From: Chitinophaga varians
GTDB taxonomy: Bacteria; Bacteroidota; Bacteroidia; Chitinophagales; Chitinophagaceae
Length of the DNA stretch: 64,000 bases
Assembly: GCF_012641275.1 (NCBI RefSeq)
Contig: NZ_JABAIA010000003.1
Span: 1,240,001 to 1,304,000, forward strand
Direction: 5' to 3'
Shown here in pieces: positions 1-8,562 of this stretch (within the stretch, counting starts at the first letter, position 1; every line of letters begins with the position of its first letter). The notes below the pieces were generated by a model. That model saw only the letters and a list, made by a program, of their open reading frames with translations, had not been told where the DNA came from and made no database searches. The translations under genes were made by a program, and so were the position numbers.

Positions 1-101
1 TAGTAGGATATACCACCTTGCGGAGTGATGGTGATGGTACAATTAGGGTCGTTTGATAGCTCGGAGCCTATGGCTTCAACGGGCTGTGCTTTTCCTGTCA
101 T
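1..101 (-). CDS. N-terminal fragment of an unknown protein, cut by the window edge
   Basis: An ATG at 101 opens a minus-strand frame with no stop before the window begins. The 33 visible residues start MTGKAQPVEAIGSELSNDPN and continue with a Thr/Ile-rich stretch followed by PQGGISY. No signal peptide or membrane segment is visible. The stretch before the ATG is A/T-rich with no clear Shine-Dalgarno, as is usual in Bacteroidota. I do not recognise the family. It could be a short peptide or the start of a larger protein. Codon use looks normal, which gives mild support for real coding. Confidence 0.45.
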   Translation of the reverse strand, partial: MTGKAQPVEAIGSELSNDPNCTITITPQGGISY

Positions 102-344
102 AGTGATAGATTTTAATTGTTAGGAAATGGTTATGAGTGTGAGATGATCTCAACTGTATTGTTAAAGAGGAGGATTATATGAGATATTTTACTTTGGTTA
201 CTTTGAGAATTGAAAAAATAGTTGAATGCCAATGACAACCAATATCGAATTTAAACAAAAAAAATACTTCCGCGAAGCAGGTGGAAAGATAATGTTACCT
301 TATATATGATGTATTGGTGATTTGACTTTCTTCGTGCGTTCGTT
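102..344. other. Gene-poor A/T-rich intergenic stretch
   Basis: This stretch lies between the partial gene at the left edge and the 3' end of the GH43 gene. It is A/T-rich and has no convincing terminator hairpin. A tiny plus-strand frame with a good Shine-Dalgarno (179-235) is discussed among the rejected items. Confidence 0.5.
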
Positions 345-1484
345 TCATTTATGTTTAGGTACTGGCTGAGGCCCGGTGGTCGGTCCTTTCACCACCAGCC
401 TGCCGTCTGGCAAGACTTTCATCCGGTCTATAAATACCACCCGTTCTTCACCGGTGGCCATCGTCCGGGCATGATACACACAGAGCATCTCCTTACCGTC
501 AGGTGAATACGTAATGCTGTTGTGGCCTGTTCCTGTCACCACGCCGCCTTTGTCTGTATTTTTCTGCAATACAGGATTGTTGGCTGCTTTGACAAACGGG
601 CCGAGCGGGCTTTTGGAGGTGGCATATCCCACTGCGTAGTTTTTGCCACCGAAATAATTGGCGGAATACATCATGTAGTAGGTGTCCGCTTTTTTAAAGA
701 TGACAGAACCTTCTGTCCAGCGGCGATTGACTTCTTTGGACGTAACGGAGCGGCTCTCCCATTCCGCTTGTTTATCGTCCATCTTCACCGGCGGACGAAG
801 CAACAATACCGGTTCTCCGATAACCCCGCTGAAATCCGGTTTAAGTTCAACACCATATACCCAGCTTTCTTCTATCGTATCAAACCAACCTTTTTTTCTT
901 GCCCAGTCAGCCACTTCGCTTTGCACCGGATGTTTGTAGCAGCAGCGGGAGTAATAGAGATAAATCTTACCGCCGGGGTCAAACAACACATTGGCATCAA
1001 TCACCGGATAACCCGGATCAAAAACAGGTTTGTCGGACAGGTCGGTGAAAGGCCCGGTAGGGCTGTCTGACACGGCCACCCCTATACGAAAATTTTCCAG
1101 TTCTTTGCCAGGATTGTTTTTCCATTGCGCGCTATAGAACAAATAAAACCGCCCCTGATGTTCATATACTTCAGGCGCCCAATAGGCGCCATTCCAGGCG
1201 GCAGTGGAATCGCTCCAGCCGTTGCGGTTGCCTGCATGAAACACCTGTCCCTCGTCTTTCCAATGCACAAGGTCGGTGGACGAATAAGCGGCAAATCCAT
1301 TTTTGGCCACACCTCCGGTGCCGTACATATAGTAGGTGCTCGCTTTCGTTTGTAACACGTAAGGATCGCCAAACTTTACCGGCAGCGGATTCCGGAAGGA
1401 GCCCCCCGACTGCGCAAATGTTCCGGTGTATTGGAAAAGGCTGGTTAACAGCAGGACAATCGTGGAATTTTTTACTTTGTTCAT
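345..1484 (-). CDS. Secreted glycoside hydrolase family 43 (arabinosidase/xylosidase type)
   Basis: An exported five-bladed beta-propeller glycosidase that probably releases arabinose or xylose from plant or fungal polysaccharides. From the ATG chosen here the protein has 379 residues with a typical signal peptide ending TGTFAQ. The GH43 catalytic triad is visible (counting from this start): the Asp of FGDPYV near residue 40 (base), the Asp of VIDANV near 163 (pKa modulator) and the Glu of WTEGSV near 258 (acid). Another ATG lies nine bases upstream at 1493. I prefer 1484 because it gives a cleaner signal peptide and because a -7 box at 1504-1511 would leave the upstream ATG almost no leader. 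It stands alone on its strand. The exact substrate cannot be read from sequence. Confidence 0.9.
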   Translation of the reverse strand: MNKVKNSTIVLLLTSLFQYTGTFAQSGGSFRNPLPVKFGDPYVLQTKASTYYMYGTGGVAKNGFAAYSSTDLVHWKDEGQVFHAGNRNGWSDSTAAWNGAYWAPEVYEHQGRFYLFYSAQWKNNPGKELENFRIGVAVSDSPTGPFTDLSDKPVFDPGYPVIDANVLFDPGGKIYLYYSRCCYKHPVQSEVADWARKKGWFDTIEESWVYGVELKPDFSGVIGEPVLLLRPPVKMDDKQAEWESRSVTSKEVNRRWTEGSVIFKKADTYYMMYSANYFGGKNYAVGYATSKSPLGPFVKAANNPVLQKNTDKGGVVTGTGHNSITYSPDGKEMLCVYHARTMATGEERVVFIDRMKVLPDGRLVVKGPTTGPQPVPKHK

Positions 1485-1503
1485 GGCGTACATGTCAGGT
1501 AGA

Positions 1504-1511
1504 CAAATATA
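1504..1511 (-). promoter_or_regulatory. -7 box (TATATTTG) of the GH43 gene
   Basis: Read on the minus strand this is TATATTTG, a perfect match to the Bacteroidota TAnnTTTG element, about 20 bases before the chosen GH43 start codon. The -33 element is weak (TTTC about 22 bases upstream). Confidence 0.55.
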
Positions 1512-1650
1512 ACCGCTGAAAATCAGAAATGAAAGCGATTTTATGTAAATTGCGCCCGCCCAACGGGTACGGCTGTACTTTTTACAGTGCTGTAGCGCCC
1601 ATAGCCCGGATGAATTGAAAAATCTGATTATATAACCCGAATATTAAAAA

Positions 1651-2112
1651 ATGGAACAACCCAAAGGATTTACCAGAGAAGGTAATGTGTACAAAATGAA
1701 GCCCCAATACGGATTTAGTATTATAGTCATCACGCTGACGCTGGGCTTTGCCTATTTTGGCTTTCATGTCAAATCTGCTGCTGTGATGTGGCTGTTCCTG
1801 GCCGCAGCGGTGATGTTTATATTAAGCGCCTTCACCAAGTCGCTGGTAATCGACATGGACAGAAAAGTGATCAACGTGAAAATGGCCCTGTTAAGACCGG
1901 CCTATACCATACCTATTGAGGATATTCAGCATTTTGAGTTGTATTCCATCAGAAGGAATTTCATTACCACCAATACCACCCTGAATGTATATTTCCTGAA
2001 GGATGGAAAGGAAAAATCAGCTTCGCTGGCGCAGGGTATCACCAAAAGGGCCATGCAGAATGTTTTAAATGATATTGAGGAAATAATTGGTGCGCATGAG
2101 TCTTCAAAATGA
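1651..2112 (+). CDS. Small membrane protein with PH-like domain
   Basis: The 153-residue protein has a short polar N terminus, two closely spaced hydrophobic helices (about residues 20-60) and a soluble C-terminal half rich in beta strands that resembles the bacterial PH-like fold seen in many small Bacteroidota membrane proteins. The sequence KSLVIDMDRKVINVKM followed by YTIPIEDIQHFELY is typical of that layout. Its last 17 bases overlap the next gene, which has the same two-helix plus strand-rich architecture, so the two are probably translationally coupled and may form a pair. No catalytic motif is visible, and function is unknown. The ATG follows a run of A rather than a Shine-Dalgarno. 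Confidence 0.75.
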   Translation: MEQPKGFTREGNVYKMKPQYGFSIIVITLTLGFAYFGFHVKSAAVMWLFLAAAVMFILSAFTKSLVIDMDRKVINVKMALLRPAYTIPIEDIQHFELYSIRRNFITTNTTLNVYFLKDGKEKSASLAQGITKRAMQNVLNDIEEIIGAHESSK

Positions 2113-2605
2113 GTTAAATGTAAGGATAATGCCTGGCATGATTTCCTTGCAGCCTAACCGCCGGTTGGCATCCAGCCTGAAATGGTACGTGATCATCGCT
2201 ACCGTGGCGGGCCTTTTCCTGGCCGTCTTTTACTCCAGGCTGGGAGATACGCCCATAGTACTGTGCAGCGCCCTGATTATCTACCTCGTTATTCAAGGTT
2301 TGATAGATTATTTCTTCCGGTATAATGTCCGCTATGAGTTTGACAAAGCTACCAATGCTGTATATAGGGAGAACCCGCCATTCGGGAAAAAACAGCTTAT
2401 GAAGCTGGACGAAATGGCAATCATTACCAGTTCGGAATCCGGCGACTGGCACTATGCGATAGGGATCAAAAAGCGGCAGCTGGTAAAAAACTATAAGATC
2501 AGTCCCACTTTTGGCGGAGGAAAAGCTTCCGCTATTATGGTGGCGGAATTTGAAGAAGGGATACTGGGGCCCATCATGGCGTTGCTGCCGTCGTCTTCGC
2601 AGTGA
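2096..2605 (+). CDS. Small membrane protein, partner of the preceding gene
   Basis: The 169-residue protein carries two hydrophobic helices (about residues 27-45 and 52-68) and then a soluble strand-rich domain beginning NVRYEFDKATNAVYRENPP, similar in plan to the upstream protein. The ATG at 2096 lies inside the end of the preceding gene, giving a 17-base overlap that suggests coupled translation. An upstream TTG is possible but less likely. No enzymatic motif is visible. The pair may be diverged paralogues. I assign no function. Confidence 0.7.
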   Translation: MSLQNELNVRIMPGMISLQPNRRLASSLKWYVIIATVAGLFLAVFYSRLGDTPIVLCSALIIYLVIQGLIDYFFRYNVRYEFDKATNAVYRENPPFGKKQLMKLDEMAIITSSESGDWHYAIGIKKRQLVKNYKISPTFGGGKASAIMVAEFEEGILGPIMALLPSSSQ

Positions 2606-2616
2606 AAAGAAACAAC

Positions 2617-2694
2617 ATGATACTTCCTGAAATCCGTGACAAGCGATTTATCACCGTCCGTCGTGGGGTACTTTCTTTACCAAAACCGGATTGA
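2617..2694 (+). pseudogene. Remnant of an Imm5-like 'putative immunity protein' gene
   Basis: A 25-codon frame starts MILPEIRDKRFITVRRG and stops soon after. From memory, that opening closely resembles the start of the widespread 'putative immunity protein' family, whose members begin with a Pro-x-x-Asp-x-Arg-hydrophobic-Ile/Thr-x-Arg-Arg-Gly stretch and continue for well over 100 residues. Here the similarity ends at RRG, and nothing downstream in any frame restores it. I read it as the 5' stub left by a deletion that joined it to the neighbouring minus-strand operon. The family match is from memory and unverified; a short real peptide cannot be excluded. Confidence 0.45.
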
Positions 2695-2720
2695 AAGCGC
2701 TGGTGCTGGTCCGGGCGGAC

Positions 2721-2750
2721 TATAAAGGCCGCTCCGTATCAGGAGCGGCC
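2721..2750 (-). terminator. Rho-independent terminator of the NmrA operon
   Basis: A perfect 9-bp G/C-rich stem (2727-2735 with 2742-2750, loop of 6) is followed on the minus strand by TTTATA. It sits just after the small 60-residue frame, so the operon 3741-2764 would end here. Confidence 0.7.
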
Positions 2751-2763
2751 CCGGGGAAGCTTG

Positions 2764-2946
2764 TCAGGCGTTGTTCATTTGGGCAGTACTATTGTCATCC
2801 GCCGCCAGGAAGAGGTCTTCCATGCGCAGGGCGTCATCCAGAAATTCACCGCCTTCGCCGGTATTGTGCGGGGCTGTATGAAGCGGTACCAGCGAATGAT
2901 CGTCGTGTAACTTTAGTTTGAACGGATGCAGAAAAGTGAAATGCAT
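2764..2946 (-). CDS. Small hypothetical protein (60 aa)
   Basis: The frame begins with ATG 39 bases after the stop of the NmrA-like gene on the same strand and ends 13 bases before a strong terminator, so it fills the last part of that transcript. The peptide starts MHFTFLHPFKLKLHDDHSLV and is acidic and polar toward the end, with no membrane segment or cysteine. I do not recognise it. Its position between gene and terminator is the main reason to believe it. It could still be untranslated 3' sequence. Confidence 0.45.
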   Translation of the reverse strand: MHFTFLHPFKLKLHDDHSLVPLHTAPHNTGEGGEFLDDALRMEDLFLAADDNSTAQMNNA

Positions 2947-2985
2947 GACTGTTCAGTTTAGAGGTGAAACATGTCGTGATGAGTG

Positions 2986-3741
2986 TCAGGCGTTGGCCAG
3001 CTGGCTGCTCAACCAGTTTTCAAAATCGATGGCGCCTAATTTCGCCTGGCCGGCCGGCACCAATGCCGCATAGCTGATCCTGGCCCCATAGTATTGCAGG
3101 TTTTGGTTGGGCTCGACTTTACGGGGATCGTTGCCTGCTTTGAGGTAACGGGTAATCAGTTCCGGCATGGTGAAGCGGCCGGGCCCCGCAATTTCCTGAA
3201 TGCCGTTGACGGGCGCTGCCAGCGCAGCTTCTGCCACAAAAGTAGCCACGTCTTCTGCTGCAATAGGCTGAAACTGCAGATCAGAGATATGAACTACGTT
3301 GCCCTCTGTGGCCTGGTTCGCAATACCGCCAATGAACTCAAAGAACTGCGTACTGCGGATAACGGTATATGGCACGCCGGATTGTTTGATCAGGTCTTCC
3401 TGTACCTTTTTAGCGCGCATATAGCCGCTATCCTGCATGAGGTCTACGCCTACGATGGAAAGCGCCAGATGGTGTTTTACACCTGCTTTGATTTCTGCTG
3501 GCAGCAGGTTGTTGCCGGCGGTGCGAAAGAACGCCATCACTGCGTTGTCTTCAAAAGAAGGGGAGTTGGCCAGGTCCACCACAACATCCGTACCTGCCAA
3601 TGCCTGGTCCAGTCCCTCTCCGGTAATGGTATTAATGCCTGTTGCCGGTGAAGCGGCGATGACCTCGTGGCCTGCCTGATTAAGTTTGGCGACTACTTTG
3701 CTCCCGATGAGGCCTGAGCCTCCGATGACTACAATTTTCAT
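2986..3741 (-). CDS. NmrA-like NAD(P)-binding atypical SDR
   Basis: The 251-residue cytoplasmic protein is an atypical short-chain dehydrogenase. It opens with a Rossmann nucleotide-binding motif, VVIGGSGLIGS (residues 4-14), and shows the VDLANSPS stretch and the YTVIRSTQFFEF segment typical of NmrA/NAD(P)H-binding family proteins. Such proteins act as redox sensors or as reductases or epimerases on small molecules; the substrate cannot be told. The 159 bases upstream hold two operator-like repeats (3791-3819 and 3852-3881), suggesting its own regulated promoter. A sigma-54 activator gene precedes it on the same strand and a small frame follows. Confidence 0.85.
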   Translation of the reverse strand: MKIVVIGGSGLIGSKVVAKLNQAGHEVIAASPATGINTITGEGLDQALAGTDVVVDLANSPSFEDNAVMAFFRTAGNNLLPAEIKAGVKHHLALSIVGVDLMQDSGYMRAKKVQEDLIKQSGVPYTVIRSTQFFEFIGGIANQATEGNVVHISDLQFQPIAAEDVATFVAEAALAAPVNGIQEIAGPGRFTMPELITRYLKAGNDPRKVEPNQNLQYYGARISYAALVPAGQAKLGAIDFENWLSSQLANA

Positions 3742-3790
3742 AAGTTGATGTTTTTCGTTTGCAGTCAGGAAGTCCAGTTAAATGCCATAA

Positions 3791-3819
3791 GTACAAAACG
3801 TTGATAATCAGTTTTGTGC
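3791..3819. promoter_or_regulatory. Palindromic operator candidate upstream of the NmrA-like gene
   Basis: GTACAAAAC (3791-3799) and GTTTTGTGC (3811-3819) form a 9-bp inverted repeat with one mismatch around an 11-base centre that includes the near-palindrome TGATAATCA. It lies 50-80 bases before the start codon, a likely place for a repressor or activator site. Confidence 0.4.
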
Positions 3820-3851
3820 AGGATTTCAGACCATTCTTTTTTCCCTGTATT

Positions 3852-3881
3852 TCGTGAAAGCACGATATTGTTCACGATATT
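3852..3881. repeat. Direct and inverted repeat of CACGATATT
   Basis: CACGATATT occurs at 3861-3869 and again at 3873-3881, a 12-base period, and TCGTG at 3852-3856 forms an inverted repeat with the first copy. The array sits just after the stop of the sigma-54 activator gene and upstream of the NmrA-like gene. It looks like a transcription-factor site. Confidence 0.4.
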
Positions 3882-3900
3882 TAGTGAGACGGCCGCTACG

Positions 3901-6021
3901 TCAGTTACGGGCGAAATAATCAGCCTTCGTGATGCCCAGCTTTTTTATTTTGGAATGCAGCGTGTTACCCGGGACCTGTAAGACCTCCGCAGCGCCCCCG
4001 ACGCCGGAAATCTTGCCGCCGCAGCGTTTCAGCACTTCGATGATATAGCTGCGTTCCATCTCTTCCAGCGAGCGGTTCGTGGGATAAGCCGGATTTTGTT
4101 GTACTGCCATGCTTTTCCGGGGGATGTCAATATCCTTCAATATGCCATCGGGTGATAGCAGCACGCTGCGTTCTATCAGGTGCTCCAGCTCCCGCACATT
4201 ACCGGGCCAGCTGTAACTGTTTAATTGTTGTATGGCCCCGGGGGCAATCTGACTGATTTTCCGGCCGGCATTGCGTGCATATTTTTGAACGAAAAAATTG
4301 GCAAGCGGTGCAATGTCTTCGGGCCGGTCGCGCAAGGGCGGCAGCGTGACAGGAAACACATTCAACCGGTAGTAGAGGTCCTCCCGGAACTGACCTTTCC
4401 GGACAGCCTCTTCAAGGTGGCGGTTGGTGGCGGCAATCAGCCGGACATCCACTTTGATGGTTTGTTTACCGCCGACCCTTTCCAGCTCCCGCTCCTGGAT
4501 AACGCGCAATAACTTAGCCTGCGCTTCCAGTGGCAGTTCCCCGATCTCGTCAAGAAACAATGTGCTATGGTTGGCCAGTTCAAACTTGCCGATATGCCTG
4601 TCTGTAGCCCCGGTAAAGGCGCCCCGTTCATGTCCGAACAACTCGCTTTCTATCAGATTGGCGGGCAGCGCGGCGCAGTTGACTTTCACCATCAGTTTGT
4701 CCCTACGCGTGGAGGCGTTATGAATTGCACGGGCAATCAGCTCTTTGCCGGTGCCGGTTTCACCCAGTACCAGCACTGTGGTGCCGGATGTGGCCACAAG
4801 CGACACCAGGCGGTAGACCTCCTGCATGGCAGCTCCGTTGCCCACGATTTCAGAAAAATTATAGAAAGTCCTGATCTGTTCTTTCAGATAATCGTTTTCG
4901 TCTTCGAGCTGTTTTTTGTAGGCCAACAGTTTTTCATTGGCCTGTATATTGGCGATGGCGATGGATATCTGCGCGCAGATACCTTTCAGCAATAGTTTAC
5001 TAAGCTTATTGGCCAATAACCAGATAGTGCCAATATTTCGGTCACCCACCCGCAGGGGAAAGCTGTACATGTTTTTTAAGCCGGTAGTAGCCCATAATTT
5101 AGCATAGTCATTACCACTGTTGATTTCTTCTGCTACATTGAATATCAGTCCTTCTCTGCTGGCCAATACCTTTGACGTATAGGGTTCTTCTATAGTAATC
5201 TTCCTATTCGACATCTGGTCAAATGTGGCTTTAGTGCCGCCAAATAACGTCGGATCACACATGAACGTAGACAAATGGATATTATCATCGTCAATCAGCC
5301 TGATCATAGCCAGTTTGGTGCCCATGGTCTTATCCAGCACTTTGAAGATGGCGGCCTGCAGGTCTGTCTGGGACCTTACGAGCGCGATCTCATTGCTGAA
5401 ATCCAGCAGAAAAGACTTTTCCCTCTCCGTTTTGTGGATCTCTTCATTTTTGATGATATTGGACACCGCACCCGATAACTGGGGAACAATACCATTGATA
5501 ACACTTTTGAACTCATGGGTGAAGCTCCCCGGTTTGTCGGTGTACATATGAATAAAGCCCATGGGCTTGTCTCCCATCATGATTTTGGTCATGAGGATTT
5601 CTCTTACCCCTTTTTCATAATTGACCTTTAGAAAAACAGGGCTTCCCGGTTGGTCCATGATGTCTTCCAACAGAAATGAGACAGGGCCTTCGGCCTGTAA
5701 TATAGCCTGTATAAAGGGCTCATTCAGGCGGAAGTGGGCCTGTATTAATTCCGGGTACATGGGATGTTTCCGGATGGGAGAGGATTCATTGTCCAGCAGA
5801 AAAGGAGTATAAGTTCCGGCCTTTTCATCAATAAGCGTGATGATGGTATGGGTGAAATAAAAATAACGTTTGAGTCGCCTGGAGAAAAGGAACAGCAGAT
5901 CGTTTTTATCTCTGACCCTGGTGATATCATTACCCAGATCAAGCAACATCTTTCTTTCCTGTTCGAGCACTGCCTGGGAGAGAACAGGCAGCTGAGGCAC
6001 CTGAGGTTTGTCTCTTTTCAT
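3901..6021 (-). CDS. Sigma-54-dependent transcriptional activator, GAF-GAF-AAA+-Fis
   Basis: A 706-residue enhancer-binding protein. Two GAF-like sensory domains (about 25-195 and 197-375) are followed by a short coiled linker and an AAA+ ATPase domain with Walker A GETGTGKE (420-427), the sigma-54 contact loop GAFTGA (467-472) and a conserved Walker [12 protein letters not shown] Fis-type helix-turn-helix closes the protein (about 660-706). It lacks a receiver domain, so it is probably controlled by ligand binding to the GAF domains, as in FhlA or NorR. It lies 51 bases after an S9 peptidase gene on the same strand. Its targets are not identifiable here; I found no clear -24/-12 promoter nearby. 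Confidence 0.92.
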   Translation of the reverse strand: MKRDKPQVPQLPVLSQAVLEQERKMLLDLGNDITRVRDKNDLLFLFSRRLKRYFYFTHTIITLIDEKAGTYTPFLLDNESSPIRKHPMYPELIQAHFRLNEPFIQAILQAEGPVSFLLEDIMDQPGSPVFLKVNYEKGVREILMTKIMMGDKPMGFIHMYTDKPGSFTHEFKSVINGIVPQLSGAVSNIIKNEEIHKTEREKSFLLDFSNEIALVRSQTDLQAAIFKVLDKTMGTKLAMIRLIDDDNIHLSTFMCDPTLFGGTKATFDQMSNRKITIEEPYTSKVLASREGLIFNVAEEINSGNDYAKLWATTGLKNMYSFPLRVGDRNIGTIWLLANKLSKLLLKGICAQISIAIANIQANEKLLAYKKQLEDENDYLKEQIRTFYNFSEIVGNGAAMQEVYRLVSLVATSGTTVLVLGETGTGKELIARAIHNASTRRDKLMVKVNCAALPANLIESELFGHERGAFTGATDRHIGKFELANHSTLFLDEIGELPLEAQAKLLRVIQERELERVGGKQTIKVDVRLIAATNRHLEEAVRKGQFREDLYYRLNVFPVTLPPLRDRPEDIAPLANFFVQKYARNAGRKISQIAPGAIQQLNSYSWPGNVRELEHLIERSVLLSPDGILKDIDIPRKSMAVQQNPAYPTNRSLEEMERSYIIEVLKRCGGKISGVGGAAEVLQVPGNTLHSKIKKLGITKADYFARN

Positions 6022-6072
6022 GAAGTCGCGTTAAGTCAGGCCTAAATATAGTGAATAAGCTGGCAGTTATAC

Positions 6073-8211
6073 TTACTCGTTAGTATTCCTGTCCGGCGGC
6101 GTAACTTTCAACAGGTGCTGCACAAAGAAGTCATTGCGCCTGCTCCGGCCATAAGGGCCGCCATCGCTGTGTCCCATGCCGGGTATGGGAAGGAAGTCAA
6201 AGGTCTTGTTGCTTTTGATGAGCGCGTTGATCACGCGGTAGGTGGATTCCGGCGGTACGTTGGTATCTGCTTCTCCCACTATCAGCAGAAGATCGCCTTT
6301 CAGTTTACCGGCATTGGTAACGTTGGACTGTTCTTCGTAATGTTTGCCAACAGGGTAGCCCATCCATTGCTCATTCCACCACTGTTTATCCACGCGGTTG
6401 TCATGGCAGCCACAGGAAGACACTGCCGCCTTGTAAAATTCCGGATGATGGAGCAGGCCGCCGAGCGCATTTTGGCCGCCGGCGGAAGTGCCGTACAGTC
6501 CCACTCTGGAGGTGTCCACAAAAGGGTATTTTTCAGCGAGGGCTTTGATCCAGCGGATACGGTCGGGGAAACCAGCATCGGCGAGGTTTTTCCAGCATAC
6601 GTCATGAAACGCCTTGGAACGGTTGGCGGTGCCCATGCCGTCTATTTGTACAACGATAAAGCCCAGGTCGGCCAGGCGCTGCATGTCGATGTAGTAACTC
6701 ATAAAGCTTTTAGGCACAAAAGCGTCGTGCGGCCCGGCGTATATGTTCTCGATAACAGGGTACAACCGTGTGCTGTCATAGTCTGTAGGCCGGCACATTA
6801 TACCCCAGATGTCTGTTTTGCCGTCCCTGCCTTTGGCATGAAACGGCTCCGGGAAAGGTACGCCGGTGGCCTGCCAGCTACTGACGTCGGCTCGTTCGAG
6901 CACAGTGATGAGCTTTCCGTCGGCGGTACGGCGCAGTTCATTCACCGGCGGAACATTTACCTGGGAATATTTATCGATATAGTATTTCCTGTCGGGAGAA
7001 AAATACACCTGGTGATTTCCTGCCGCGGGCGTCAGTTTTGTCAGCCTGCCATCGTCTATGCCTATACGATAATAATGAACGAAGTAAGGGTCTTCTGCCT
7101 GCTCCATGCCACCGGCGCGGAACCATATCTCCCGTTTTTTAGTGTCTACACTATCGATGCCGCGTACCACCCATTCGCCCCGGGTGACCTGCCTTTTAAT
7201 AGCGCCGGTGAGTGTGTTGACGAGGTAGATGTGCCGCCAGCCGTCTTTTTCAGAGGTCCACAACATTTCATTGGTCTCCGGCAGATAATGTGTATAGAGA
7301 CGGGACTCATAAATAAAAGTAGGCGATTGTTCGTCCAGTACGGTACGGGTATTGCCAGTCAGTGCATCTGCTTCAATGACACGAAAACGCTGATGGCCCC
7401 GGTCCACTTTCTCATATAAAAAATAGCGAGGCTGGTTGTGCCGCCAGTGTAACACTGGTGGACCGAAGAAGTCCAGCGGTTCGGCATCTGCCCTGATCAC
7501 CTTTTTACCGGCAACGGAAAAAACATATAGCTGATAGACCGGAAAAGGATCGCCGGGTTGTTTGTAGGGCTGGGAACGCAGCTGTCCGCGGGTAGTGCCG
7601 GCTACGTCTGTCAGGATATGGTACACCGGCGAATCTACGACAGGGCGGGTGAGATAGCCGACAAAATATTTGCTGTCCGGCGACCACGCGAGCGCTTCAT
7701 AGCGGGCTGCCTGCCCGCTGTCAGCCCCATTGGTGGTGAGCTGTGTCAGTGTACTGTCTTTGGTGGATTGAATATAGACGTTGCCGTTAATGATACGGGC
7801 CATCCATTGTTTGTCCGCGGATACAGAATCTGTTTCAAAGTCCTGCCAACGGGAGGGCGCACGCTGCACAACCGGCGACTGCGGCGTGCTGCCGGCCGTC
7901 AGCCGGTTGATCCTGGTTGTGTCTCTGATGACTTCCTTACGGCCGGTGAGGGCATTGACCAGGTAATAGATTTTCGTAGAGTCCTGACTGTTATTGTTCA
8001 CGGCATACCAACACTGTTCTCCTCCGGGAAACCAGCTGGCCTCCACGTTATGCCGCACTATCTTTTTGCGGGTAAGGCTGTCCAGCAACTGTACTTTCCT
8101 GTAGCGCTGCATCATTTCCGCATGATCGGGCAGATAAGGTTGTTGTGCCAACAGCGCGGCGCCGGAGAGGCAACAGGTGGCCAGTGCTCCCCAAAATAAG
8201 CTGTATTTCAT
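6073..8211 (-). CDS. S9 family prolyl oligopeptidase/dipeptidyl peptidase IV-like
   Basis: An exported serine peptidase of 712 residues with a signal peptide ending ALLAQQ. The first two thirds form a DPP-IV-type beta-propeller, and the C-terminal third is the alpha/beta-hydrolase domain. The catalytic triad can be placed: Ser576 in GTSAGG, Asp649 in GEADTNVPP and His681 in GMGHSDGG. It probably trims peptides in the periplasm or at the surface. The start ATG is supported by the signal peptide. The downstream sigma-54 activator gene is 51 bases away, and co-transcription is possible. Substrate specificity is unknown. Confidence 0.92.
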   Translation of the reverse strand: MKYSLFWGALATCCLSGAALLAQQPYLPDHAEMMQRYRKVQLLDSLTRKKIVRHNVEASWFPGGEQCWYAVNNNSQDSTKIYYLVNALTGRKEVIRDTTRINRLTAGSTPQSPVVQRAPSRWQDFETDSVSADKQWMARIINGNVYIQSTKDSTLTQLTTNGADSGQAARYEALAWSPDSKYFVGYLTRPVVDSPVYHILTDVAGTTRGQLRSQPYKQPGDPFPVYQLYVFSVAGKKVIRADAEPLDFFGPPVLHWRHNQPRYFLYEKVDRGHQRFRVIEADALTGNTRTVLDEQSPTFIYESRLYTHYLPETNEMLWTSEKDGWRHIYLVNTLTGAIKRQVTRGEWVVRGIDSVDTKKREIWFRAGGMEQAEDPYFVHYYRIGIDDGRLTKLTPAAGNHQVYFSPDRKYYIDKYSQVNVPPVNELRRTADGKLITVLERADVSSWQATGVPFPEPFHAKGRDGKTDIWGIMCRPTDYDSTRLYPVIENIYAGPHDAFVPKSFMSYYIDMQRLADLGFIVVQIDGMGTANRSKAFHDVCWKNLADAGFPDRIRWIKALAEKYPFVDTSRVGLYGTSAGGQNALGGLLHHPEFYKAAVSSCGCHDNRVDKQWWNEQWMGYPVGKHYEEQSNVTNAGKLKGDLLLIVGEADTNVPPESTYRVINALIKSNKTFDFLPIPGMGHSDGGPYGRSRRNDFFVQHLLKVTPPDRNTNE

Positions 8212-8562
8212 ATTGTCTATCGTGTGTAGCGCGTAAATATAGGGATCGTAAGGTTCCGTTGTTAGCGGTTATTGATGAATTGTACGCGTATATTGACCTA
8301 AAACGGGTGACTACAAAAATATCAAGTGACAGAAATTTTTTATCATTTTTGATTTATTGACTAGCTTAGACATAGAACTTTTTAGTTGTTAAATCTCTAA
8401 ACCTGTAGCCCAACTATCCAAATATCAACACTGATCTCATATAACCGTTAACCTGTGCGGTAGTATCCTGTACGCCTGATATTATGTTACCCACATTGTT
8501 CCTGTCATGAAAATGACGCTGGCTCGTTAATCATTATTGTTAATAAAACCCTCAGAAATGCC
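8212..8562. other. Divergent A/T-rich regulatory region
   Basis: This 351-base gap separates the divergent S9 peptidase and T9SS cargo genes and should hold both promoters. A near-match -7 element (TATATTTA, minus strand, 8233-8240) could serve the peptidase. No perfect TAnnTTTG is seen for the plus-strand gene. A small inverted repeat GTCAT-gaaa-ATGAC lies near 8507-8520. I see no coding signal. Confidence 0.4.

Noticed and set aside
179..235. An 18-residue plus-strand frame preceded by GAGGAGG
   Set aside because: The Shine-Dalgarno is good, but this group rarely uses one, the peptide is very short and unrecognised, and no promoter or terminator frames it.
6115..7419. A 434-codon plus-strand open frame
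   Set aside because: It lies fully antisense to the S9 peptidase, whose catalytic triad and propeller are clear. The translation is rich in Cys, His and Arg, as expected from a shadow frame in G/C-rich DNA.
8145..8360. A 71-codon plus-strand frame in the divergent region
   Set aside because: It starts antisense to the S9 peptidase signal peptide and runs into A/T-rich non-coding sequence with no domain features.
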